Part shown: in pieces, positions 8,668 to 15,315 of the stretch
How the letters are laid out: the number at the start of each line of letters is the position of its first letter
Position numbering within the stretch: the stretch's first letter is position 1
Assembly: GCF_018282115.1 (NCBI RefSeq)
Contig: NZ_CP054306.1
Location: 977,488 to 1,041,487 of the forward strand
Direction of reading: 5' to 3'
Source: Synechocystis sp. PCC 7338
GTDB lineage: Bacteria; Cyanobacteriota; Cyanobacteriia; Cyanobacteriales; Microcystaceae
DNA: 64,000 bases
Notes under the pieces: model-generated
Told to the model about the DNA's origin: nothing
The model's database searches: none
What the model saw: only the letters and a program-made list of their open reading frames with translations
Translations under genes and position numbers: made by a program

Positions 8668-10656
8668 ATGGTCTCTTCCCCTATTTATCTCTGTCGACGC
8701 AATAACAAACTCATTATCTTGACGGAGGAATTAGCCCACAGTGGTGAAGCAAAGGTATGGCGGACGGACTTCAAGGGCTATTTGGCAAAAATCTACCACG
8801 ATCGCCACAATGAGCGCATTGCCAAGTTGCAGTTAATGGTGATCCAAGCTCCCAGTGATCCCAATAGCCATCTCAACCATATTTCCTTTGCTTGGCCCTA
8901 TTCGATTCTGGAAGATGAAGCTGGGGAAGCGGCGGGATTTTTGATGCCGGAGGTGGTGGGTTCCCAAACTTTATTAAAACTTTGTACACCACAGTTAAGG
9001 CGAAGATTAAAGCTACAGGTTGATTGGTATTTTCTCCATGTGGTAGCCCGGAATGTGGCGGGAATTATCCAAGCGATTCATGCCAAGGGCTATGTGTTGG
9101 GGGATATTAAGCTAGAAAATATTCTGGTCAATAATCGAGCTTTGCCCACCATCATTGATACGGATTCTTTTCAAGTTCCCGACCCGTACAGCGATAAAAT
9201 TTATCGTTGTTTAGTGGGTTCAGAAGGGTTTACCCCGGCGGAATTGATTGGGGTGGATATTGCTTCGGTAAATCAAACGGAAGTCCATGATCGCTTTCGC
9301 TTGGGCGTGGTAATTTATTACCTTTTATTTGGTGGGCCACCGTTTCGAGGATTGTGGCAGGGGTCAGGAGATCCGCCGGAGCAGTCGGAATTAATTCGAC
9401 GGGGCCTATGGCCATTTTCGTCCGACAGTTTAATTTTGCCGAGTCAAACGACGATGCCATTGGAAATTCTCCATCCTCAGTTACAAGCTTGTTTTTCGCA
9501 TTGCTTTAACGACGGACATCAATTTCCCCATAAACGACCCACAGCGGGGGATTGGGTCAAAGTGTTGGAGCTCAGTTTAAATGACATAGTTTCCTGCGGT
9601 AAGGTGGATAGCCATCATTACAGTGCCAGTTATGGCCATTGCTATTGGTGCGATCGGGCGAGGGATTTAAAGTTTGATCTTTTTCCAGGCAATGCTTTGG
9701 TTGCGCCTCAAACTGCCTCAAATGTAACCGATCCTTCTGCTAGTAAGACAAAAATTAGCTTACCAAAGGTGTCGCCACCACCAAAGCAACTTCCTCAAAA
9801 ATGGTCAAGACGGAAAGTATTAGCAGGTTTGGGTTTAGCTACAGTGGGTGGTGCCGCTGGGATTAAAATTTTTGCTCAACCGCTTTCTGTTACCCAAAAA
9901 ATTCTACCACCAGCTAAACCGGCAGTTTATTTAAAGCCAACTCCATTTACAGAAGAACTGCCAAATGGAATTCAACTGGAAATGGTGGGTTTGCCAGCCG
10001 GAAAATTTTTAATTGGATCTCACAAAAGTGACCCAGATGCATGGGATAGTGAATTTCCCCAACAGGAAGTGGCGGTGCTCAGCTTTGCAATCGGAAAATA
10101 TCCCGTTACTCAGGCCCAATGGCAGGCCGTGATGGACACCAACCCTTCTCATTTTGATAATGATCCCCAAAATCCAGTGGAAGAAGTGAGTTGGGACGAT
10201 TGCAAAGAATTTTGTCGAAGGTTATATGAGTTGACAGGAAAAACCTACCGATTACCCAGTGAAGCGGAATGGGAATACGCTTGCCGGGGTAGAACGACAA
10301 CCCGCTATTCCTTTGGAGATAATGCAGAAGTCTTAGAAAAATATGCTTGGCTTACAAGTATTAACGATCTAAGTTATTCTCCTGTAGGTAAAAAGAAGCC
10401 TAACCCCTGGGGAATACACGATATGCACGGCAATATGTTGGAATGGTGTGAAGATGGCTGGCATGAAAATTATGAAGGAGCGCCAACAGATGGAAGTCCA
10501 TGGAATGATAACCATAATGAAACGAGAGGTCGAGTATGCCGGGGCAGTTCAGGGGGCAGATCTCCTAAACAGTTTCGTTCCGCCAACCGTATACACATGC
10601 AGCGTGGTAGCACGCAGTACGGCACCGGCTTCGGTTTTCGTTTAGTTCTGGCGTAA
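8668..10656 (+). CDS. TerY-P-type protein kinase fused to an FGE/SUMF1-like domain
   Basis: This is a 662-residue fusion. Residues about 15-300 form a protein kinase with ATP-binding Lys41 (YLAKIYH), a catalytic loop GDIKLENIL with Asp146 but no HRD, and IIDTDSF in place of DFG. These variants are typical of TerY-P kinases. A Cys cluster follows (C310, then HCYWC at 324-328). A Pro-rich linker and a single hydrophobic segment (RRKVLAGLGLATVGGAAG, 381-398) come next. The C-terminal domain (about 430-662) is of the formylglycine-generating-enzyme fold: VGLPAGKFLIGS, YRLPSEAEWEYACRG, GNMLEWCEDGW, RSANR and GFGFRLV. This places a C-lectin-like sensor or binding domain beyond a possible membrane segment. 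ATG 8668 is preferred over a TTG at 8647. The last 40 residues are described separately. Confidence 0.9.
   Translation: MVSSPIYLCRRNNKLIILTEELAHSGEAKVWRTDFKGYLAKIYHDRHNERIAKLQLMVIQAPSDPNSHLNHISFAWPYSILEDEAGEAAGFLMPEVVGSQTLLKLCTPQLRRRLKLQVDWYFLHVVARNVAGIIQAIHAKGYVLGDIKLENILVNNRALPTIIDTDSFQVPDPYSDKIYRCLVGSEGFTPAELIGVDIASVNQTEVHDRFRLGVVIYYLLFGGPPFRGLWQGSGDPPEQSELIRRGLWPFSSDSLILPSQTTMPLEILHPQLQACFSHCFNDGHQFPHKRPTAGDWVKVLELSLNDIVSCGKVDSHHYSASYGHCYWCDRARDLKFDLFPGNALVAPQTASNVTDPSASKTKISLPKVSPPPKQLPQKWSRRKVLAGLGLATVGGAAGIKIFAQPLSVTQKILPPAKPAVYLKPTPFTEELPNGIQLEMVGLPAGKFLIGSHKSDPDAWDSEFPQQEVAVLSFAIGKYPVTQAQWQAVMDTNPSHFDNDPQNPVEEVSWDDCKEFCRRLYELTGKTYRLPSEAEWEYACRGRTTTRYSFGDNAEVLEKYAWLTSINDLSYSPVGKKKPNPWGIHDMHGNMLEWCEDGWHENYEGAPTDGSPWNDNHNETRGRVCRGSSGGRSPKQFRSANRIHMQRGSTQYGTGFGFRLVLA
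10528..10647 (+). other. Candidate variable region at the end of the FGE-like domain
   Basis: Codons 621-660 of the kinase-FGE gene hold a conserved frame (RG, FRSANR, GFGFRLV) interrupted by residues unlike the usual family consensus (SSGGRSPKQ and IHMQRGSTQYGT). In the variable stretch many codons end in C and differ in the first two bases: GGC, CAC, AGC, TAC, GGC, ACC, GGC. That pattern is expected when AAC codons are copied by an adenine-mutating retroelement. No template repeat or reverse transcriptase was found in this window, so this is a hypothesis only. Confidence 0.3.
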
Positions 10657-10818
10657 GGCAAGATTTATTTTATCCTTTTTCTTTTTAGGTTTTCCGCCGT
10701 TAAGCGGGTCGATTTTTTCTCGTCCATTGCGGATGACAACATAAGCTCAGGAGTTTTCTAAATTTAGCCTAGAGTTATTACAGAAGGGTGGATTTGTTTT
10801 CAGCATCCTCAGAAATAA

Positions 10819-11286
10819 ATGGCTATATCACAAACTAAAAGCAGATCGACTAACGTATTTCAGAGATCAGTCACTGGATTATGTAGTAAGAAGTATGACC
10901 TTAGCTTCCTTCCCTATACCTGGAAAACCTTTAATTCATTGACCTTAAATTTTATGAAGCCACATAATTTCTACATAGATTATCAAGAAAAGAATCTGGA
11001 AATGACTCTTAAGACAAACGAGGTTTATCGACTAAAATGTGATCTTCTTCGTACTTATTCTGGACAATATGATAGTTGTGAAGCCCATGCATTAATCTAC
11101 TACTGGGAAATTAACGGATTAAGACTTGGGAACAGAAGAGTTGAGCCAGCTGACTATAAACTCTTCAAAGATTCTAATGGACAAGTATGGGAGATAAAGG
11201 ACTACAGGGAAAACTCTCCTCCGGATGCTCCTGCGCTAATCTTTCGTCTGATCTGCCTGAAACACAGTTTAGGGTGCGTTAGCTAG
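10819..11286 (+). CDS. Hypothetical protein
   Basis: This frame of 155 codons is rich in A and T compared with the core genes around the island and contains no HIP1 site. I do not recognise the product. It is hydrophilic, without signal peptide or membrane segment. The part from ATG 10954 (MKPHNFYIDYQEKNLEM) looks the most protein-like, with LKCDLLRTYSGQYDSCEAHALIYYWEINGL in the middle. The true start may be there, giving 110 residues. It lies between the kinase-FGE gene and a run of TA genes on the same strand. Horizontal transfer is likely from its composition and setting. Confidence 0.5.
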   Translation: MAISQTKSRSTNVFQRSVTGLCSKKYDLSFLPYTWKTFNSLTLNFMKPHNFYIDYQEKNLEMTLKTNEVYRLKCDLLRTYSGQYDSCEAHALIYYWEINGLRLGNRRVEPADYKLFKDSNGQVWEIKDYRENSPPDAPALIFRLICLKHSLGCVS

Positions 11287-11407
11287 CAAGTACATGACGC
11301 ATTAAAACCCAGCTCTGTGGTGCTTTACGGCTACGCCTAACACAACCTTGTTAGACTTAATGTCATCTCATATAATTGGGGATGTACCGTTAACACCAGG
11401 ATTGGCT

Positions 11408-11656
11408 ATGGAGTATTTATCATTGCCAGAAGTAGAACAAAACTTTGATAATCTCATTAACAAAATTGCTGAAGATCATCAGCCAATTACGGTTAAGGGT
11501 AGCCAAAATGAGGTGGTTATACTGTTGAAAGAATATTGGGCCGCTATTCAAGACACAATTTACCTTAACTCTATTCCTGGCTATGTGGATTCAGTTCATC
11601 AAGCGATTCATAGTTCACGGGAGGAATGGGTTAATGCGACAGAGTTGGGATTGTAA
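11408..11656 (+). CDS. YefM/Phd-like antitoxin without a complete toxin
   Basis: This 82-residue protein starts at ATG 11408 (MEYLSLPEVEQNFDNLINKI). The segment HQPITVKGSQNEVVILLKEYWAAIQDTIYL is the Phd/YefM pattern, in which a small beta sheet precedes a toxin-binding C-terminal helix. Its stop is followed 3 bases later by a short toxin remnant (11659-11712), so the pair appears broken and the antitoxin is an orphan. It might still neutralise related toxins such as YoeB about 3 kb upstream, which is speculation. An earlier in-frame TTG at 11348 is less convincing. Confidence 0.75.
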   Translation: MEYLSLPEVEQNFDNLINKIAEDHQPITVKGSQNEVVILLKEYWAAIQDTIYLNSIPGYVDSVHQAIHSSREEWVNATELGL

Positions 11657-11658
11657 TA

Positions 11659-11712
11659 GTGTGGGAAGTCATTTTAATTAAAAAAGCCTATTTGGATGAG
11701 TTTGCAGACTAA
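11659..11712 (+). pseudogene. Truncated RelE/YoeB-type toxin start
   Basis: A GTG two bases after the antitoxin stop opens a 17-codon frame, VWEVILIKKAYLDEFAD, then TAA. The first ten residues resemble the beginning of Txe/YoeB toxins (MW.VI.TK.A), and the rest is lost. No continuation is visible in other frames before hicB. This looks like a toxin gene removed by deletion while its antitoxin stayed. Confidence 0.5.
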
Positions 11713-11774
11713 TTATAATTTAGCTTTAAACAAACAAATAAAAACTAAACAATGATAATTTTTAGGTAATAATT

Positions 11775-11981
11775 ATGAAATACCAAATCAAACTTAAAGA
11801 AAGTGAGGAAGGTTATGCGGTTTGGTGTCCTAGTCTGCCAGGCTGTGCTTCCCAGGGAGAAACCAGAGAGGAAGCTTTGGCAAATATTCAAGATGCAATT
11901 AAGTCCTATTTAGAAGTTTTAGAGGAACTGAATCACGATATTGAGTCCTGTTATATTGAAATCGAATTAAATCATGCCTAG
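11775..11981 (+). CDS. hicB: HicB family antitoxin
   Basis: This 68-residue protein has the partly degraded RNase H fold of HicB: MKYQIKLKESEEGYAVWCPSLPGC, then ASQGETREEALANIQDAI and a C-terminal helix (SYLEVLEEL). The WCPSLPGC and GETREEALANI patterns are characteristic. It overlaps the following hicA gene by 8 bases, so the two are translated together. The order hicB then hicA is the reverse of the commonest order but occurs widely. It neutralises HicA by direct binding. Confidence 0.9.
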   Translation: MKYQIKLKESEEGYAVWCPSLPGCASQGETREEALANIQDAIKSYLEVLEELNHDIESCYIEIELNHA

Positions 11982-12186
11982 TCTTTCGGGAGTAAATCAT
12001 CTTAGAGCAATTAAAGCTTTTGAAAAAGTTGGATTTCGCATTATCAGACAAGGAAAACATATTACTATGACTGATGGTGACAAGATCCTCATTATTCCGC
12101 GAGCTAACCCGATTAATGCCTATACAATGGGAGCAATTGTCAAAGGTTCTGGTATGAGCATTGAAGATTTTAAAAAGTTACTTTAG
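11974..12186 (+). CDS. hicA: HicA family toxin
   Basis: This 70-residue protein has a double-stranded RNA-binding-like fold and cleaves mRNA without needing ribosomes. The family core is present: AIKAFEKVGFRIIRQGKHITM with the catalytic His in RQGKHI, then ILIIPRANPINAYTMGAIVKGSGMSIEDF. Nothing suggests inactivation. It forms an overlapping pair with hicB and is the last gene of the accessory island before the minus-strand phosphatase gene. Confidence 0.9.
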   Translation: MPSLSGVNHLRAIKAFEKVGFRIIRQGKHITMTDGDKILIIPRANPINAYTMGAIVKGSGMSIEDFKKLL

Positions 12187-12324
12187 TTGTACTTATAGCC
12201 GGAACATCGATCCATAGGATTGGCTACTGTGGGCTGTCAACCTTCAGCGATCGCCTATTCTTGCCCATGATAGTGAACTGACAGATGACAGTATCCTGAT
12301 TCGGTAGAAAGACAATCAAATCAC

Positions 12325-13305
12325 CTAATGACAGGGACTTTCCCCCTGATCTTGAAATTCGTCAGTATTAGCGGCCAGAAATTGCCAGCGGTAACCGTCG
12401 GGTTGGAGTTCCATTTTCAGTACTCCATAAACCCCCATGGCCTGAACTTCACTGTTGGGGCGCACGGTTTTGAAAGGATAAAGACTTTTGCCGCCGGTGC
12501 CAATTACAAATTGCCTCAACCCCTTTTCCCGATCCAATTCACCCTGGGTATTTTGGGGAGCAAACCTTTCGTAGAGATGGTCATGGCCTGATAGCACTAA
12601 TTCCGCACCACCGTCGTAGAGAGTCTGCCACAGATCGCCCATTTGCGGTTGGTTACCATGCACACCCGAAGAATAACGGGGATGGTGCCAATAGGCCAGG
12701 ATACAAGCTTTATTGTTTTGGGCTAAATCTTGCTTGAGCCATTGCTGTTGAGCTGATCCCATTTCGCAACCGCCAATGTATTCACAGTTGGAATTGAGGG
12801 CAATAAAATGCCAATCCCCTTGGTCATAGCTGTAATAACCCTTTTGACGATCGCCGGCTACGGGGCCGAAATAATCGAAGTAATCGGAGGCATTTTTATC
12901 AAGGCCGTAATATTCGTGGTTTCCAGCGACGGGTTTACTAATGGTGTCGAATTTTCCCCAGGTGGGTTGGTAGGAAGCTTGGTAATTGGCCAATTCTCCC
13001 CGCTCGTACTGGTTATCCCCCAGGGGTAAAACGAGATCGGGATTAGCACTAGCAACCAAATTAGCAGTGGCAGCCATCTGGCAGCGTTCTGCTGTGCCTA
13101 AACCGTTATTAAAGCCCGGATCTTCTGGAGCACAGGCAATATCACCAGCCGCCACTATAACCAACCCAGGGGACGAGCTTTGGGCCGGGGCATCGTTGGC
13201 CAGACTAACCGGGTCTGGATTTTGGTTAAAGTTGGCAATTAGTAAAAAAGTTACGGCAACCAGGGCTAAAAACAACCCGATCACCGACAGACGGGAAAAA
13301 CCCAT
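12325..13305 (-). CDS. Secreted metallophosphoesterase (purple-acid-phosphatase-like)
   Basis: This 326-residue protein begins with a signal or anchor helix (SRLSVIGLFLALVAVTFLLIANF). It carries all calcineurin-like metal-binding motifs in order: VAAGDIAC, LPLGDNQYERG, AGNHEYYG, YWHHPRYSSG and LSGHDHLYER. It should hydrolyse phosphate esters in the periplasm or outside the cell. ATG 13305 is chosen because the signal helix follows at once. A TTG at 13332 would add nine residues. In PCC 6803 I remember a homologue (sll0222) near glmS and bcp, and the same neighbourhood is seen here. The substrate is unknown. Confidence 0.88.
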   Translation of the reverse strand: MGFSRLSVIGLFLALVAVTFLLIANFNQNPDPVSLANDAPAQSSSPGLVIVAAGDIACAPEDPGFNNGLGTAERCQMAATANLVASANPDLVLPLGDNQYERGELANYQASYQPTWGKFDTISKPVAGNHEYYGLDKNASDYFDYFGPVAGDRQKGYYSYDQGDWHFIALNSNCEYIGGCEMGSAQQQWLKQDLAQNNKACILAYWHHPRYSSGVHGNQPQMGDLWQTLYDGGAELVLSGHDHLYERFAPQNTQGELDREKGLRQFVIGTGGKSLYPFKTVRPNSEVQAMGVYGVLKMELQPDGYRWQFLAANTDEFQDQGESPCH

Positions 13306-13347
13306 GGCTATCACAATGGTTATGTCCGCCAATTCGACAAAATGAAT

Positions 13348-13497
13348 TTAGCGGCTCATTTTCTTATCCCGGTCCTGACGACGGCGATCGCGCCATTCCA
13401 AGGTGGTCAGGTAGAGAATGCCCCCACTGACTAGCACTAGCATCACCAGGGCCGCTAAGAAAAGGGTGTTGAGAACAGGAGTAGGAGTTGCTTCCAC
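13348..13497 (-). CDS. Small single-helix membrane protein
   Basis: This 49-residue frame starts at GTG (VEATPTPVLN), contains one strong transmembrane helix (TLFLAALVMLVLVSGGILYLTTL) and ends in a highly charged tail (EWRDRRRQDRDKKMSR). The tail includes a HIP1 octamer. It lies between petN and the phosphatase gene on the same strand, 42 bases after the petN stop. I do not recognise a named family. Its form resembles the tiny accessory subunits of photosynthetic complexes, and its position next to petN makes that worth testing. The start is uncertain because no ATG is in frame nearby. Confidence 0.6.
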   Translation of the reverse strand: MEATPTPVLNTLFLAALVMLVLVSGGILYLTTLEWRDRRRQDRDKKMSR

Positions 13498-13539
13498 GGT
13501 ATCAAAAGCTCTTAAACGGCAGCAAATCTGAGGTTTTCC

Positions 13540-13629
13540 CTAGAAGCCGTTCCGACCCCACACCACCATGCTGATGGACCAGGTGAACAGAACCAACACG
13601 CTTACCCAACCTAATGTCAAAATGTCCAT
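13540..13629 (-). CDS. petN: Cytochrome b6f complex subunit PetN
   Basis: This is a 29-residue single-helix subunit of the cytochrome b6f complex in the thylakoid membrane. The sequence begins [19 protein letters not shown] and ends MVVWGRNGF, which is the PetN pattern almost unchanged from plants to cyanobacteria. The ATG is at 13627-13629 and the TAG at 13540-13542. It helps to hold the b6f dimer together. The gene is short enough to be missed by automatic gene callers. Confidence 0.95.
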   Translation of the reverse strand: MDILTLGWVSVLVLFTWSISMVVWGRNGF

Positions 13630-13795
13630 AGTCTTTTGTTAAATACGCCGATAAAAACGAGCTTTGTCAGCCTTTATCTTACGGCGATCGGGCAAAATTT
13701 TAAAGCTTGTGTCGGGGACAGCACTGCCCGATCAATCTGCCATTAAGCCGCCGTTGCTCCATTTTCTCCCCTCCTTTCCATTCAACCTAGAAACC

Positions 13796-14596
13796 ATGGC
13801 CCTGTTCAACCATTACCAGGTGGAAACCCCCGAAAGTGTCGAATTGGAATTTACTCTGGCCGGCATTGGCAATCGCCTTTATGCGGTGTTGATTGACTAT
13901 ATCTGCCTGGGAACCATTATCTTTGTACTTTTGATTATTTGGGCGGTACTGGCCTACAATCTTTCCCTCTATGTATCCGACGACTGGCAACTGTGGTTGA
14001 CGGCAATCCAAATTTTTCTGATTTTTGCAGTTTATGTGGGCTATTTTGTCTTTTTTGAAACCCTATGGCAGGGACAAACCCCCGGTAAACTTCGGGCCAA
14101 AATTCGTGTAATCCGGGGAGATGGGCGACCAGTGGGGCTACAGGAAGCTAGTTTACGGGCTCTGTTTCGCCCCATTGATGATTTTCTCTACATTGGCGCT
14201 CTGATGATCATTTTTGGCCGGCAAGAAAAACGCATTGGAGATTTATTGGCTGACACCCTGGTGATTCGAGAAAGTCGAGACCAAAGAGGTGATCGCCTAC
14301 AGCTTCAACAACCGGAAGCGGCAAAAGCTTTAGCGGCCCAATTAAACCAATCGTCAGAGTTAGAAAGAATTACAGCAGACCACTGGTTCGTGATCCGGGA
14401 TTATCTACTCCGACGGGGGGATTTGCTGCCCAAGGCCAGGCAACAGACAGAGGCAAGGCTAGCCCAACAGATACAAGACCGCTTGCATCTCACGGTGCCC
14501 CTAGCCGATACTCCCCCCGAAGTTTTGTTAGAGGCAGTTTACCTGGCCTGTCAAGACCGCCAAACGGTCCTGACTAAGGAAAGTCTTGAGTTTTAA
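13796..14596 (+). CDS. RDD family membrane protein
   Basis: This 266-residue protein has an RDD domain in its first 160 residues. The sequence GIGNRLYAVLIDYICLG carries the Arg and Asp that name the family. Two membrane helices (TIIFVLLIIWAVLAY and WLTAIQIFLIFAVYVGYFVFFE) follow, then GQTPGKLRAKIRVI and a third hydrophobic stretch. The C-terminal 100 residues are soluble and helical. The ATG at 13796 places MALFNHYQVETPESVELEF at the N terminus, typical for the cyanobacterial group. RDD proteins are thought to be transporters or membrane accessory proteins. No substrate can be read here. Confidence 0.85.
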   Translation: MALFNHYQVETPESVELEFTLAGIGNRLYAVLIDYICLGTIIFVLLIIWAVLAYNLSLYVSDDWQLWLTAIQIFLIFAVYVGYFVFFETLWQGQTPGKLRAKIRVIRGDGRPVGLQEASLRALFRPIDDFLYIGALMIIFGRQEKRIGDLLADTLVIRESRDQRGDRLQLQQPEAAKALAAQLNQSSELERITADHWFVIRDYLLRRGDLLPKARQQTEARLAQQIQDRLHLTVPLADTPPEVLLEAVYLACQDRQTVLTKESLEF

Positions 14597-14632
14597 AACC
14601 CTGGAAATTTGTTGAAAAAAAATAGTGATCGC

Positions 14633-15187
14633 CTAGGCTTGCAATTCTGCCAGGCGGGCCAAAACTTCTTCGCTGTGGTTGGCGGGTCTCACTCCCAGAA
14701 ATCTTTCCCGCAAAATACCATCGGGATCGATGACGTAGGTATGTCGTAGGGCCATGCCACTCAGCCAAGAGCCATAGGCTTTAATTACCGCTCCATCGGA
14801 GTCTGCCAACAGGGGAAACTTAAGCCCCTCTGCATCGCAAAAAGCTGCATGGGAATCCAAATCGTCCACACTCACCCCGATTACCTGGGCATTGAGGGCT
14901 TGGTATTTGGTCAAATCCCGCTGGAAACGCTGGGCTTCCAAGGTACAGCCGGGGGTAAAGTCTTGGGGATAAAAATATAAAACTACCCATTGACCTCGGT
15001 AATCAGCCAAATTAATTTCCCCTTCGCCAGTGTTGCTGGGCAGGGTGAACAGGGGCGCGGGTCGGCCCAACTCTGGTTGAGTTCCCCCAAGGGCATAGCT
15101 GGGCAAATCAGCCAATCCTAGCCATAAACCTAGGGTCAAGAGTAAGGCAATAATTGTTTTTTGCCAGGAAAATTTTTTGCTTGTCAT
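14633..15187 (-). CDS. bcp: Exported peroxiredoxin (PrxQ/Bcp type)
   Basis: This 184-residue thiol peroxidase reduces hydrogen peroxide and organic peroxides. It has an N-terminal signal peptide (WQKTIIALLLTLGLWLGLADLPSYALG), which suggests the periplasm or thylakoid lumen. The mature part has PAPLFTLPSNTGEGEINLADYRGQWVVLYFYP and the peroxidatic Cys in DFTPGCTLEA. A second Cys (HAAFCDAEGLKFPLLAD) lies too far along to be the close resolving Cys of classic PrxQ, so the recycling mechanism is uncertain. It is convergent with the RDD gene and lies just downstream of glmS on the same strand, as in PCC 6803 (sll0221-sll0220 from memory). Confidence 0.9.
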   Translation of the reverse strand: MTSKKFSWQKTIIALLLTLGLWLGLADLPSYALGGTQPELGRPAPLFTLPSNTGEGEINLADYRGQWVVLYFYPQDFTPGCTLEAQRFQRDLTKYQALNAQVIGVSVDDLDSHAAFCDAEGLKFPLLADSDGAVIKAYGSWLSGMALRHTYVIDPDGILRERFLGVRPANHSEEVLARLAELQA

Positions 15188-15315
15188 AGGGGATGTTTTG
15201 AAGTTGCGACACGGATTTACCGGTGAACATAAATGAATTTACCTGCCATTGTTCCACAGCTTTTTTCTGAGAGCAGAGCTCCGCTGACATCAACTAATCA
15301 CCTAGAGTTTGTGAC

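Noticed and set aside
10657-10818. Template repeat of a diversity-generating retroelement downstream of the kinase-FGE gene
   Set aside because: I looked for a second copy of the CGTTCCGCCAACCG framework here and elsewhere in the window and found none, and no reverse transcriptase frame.
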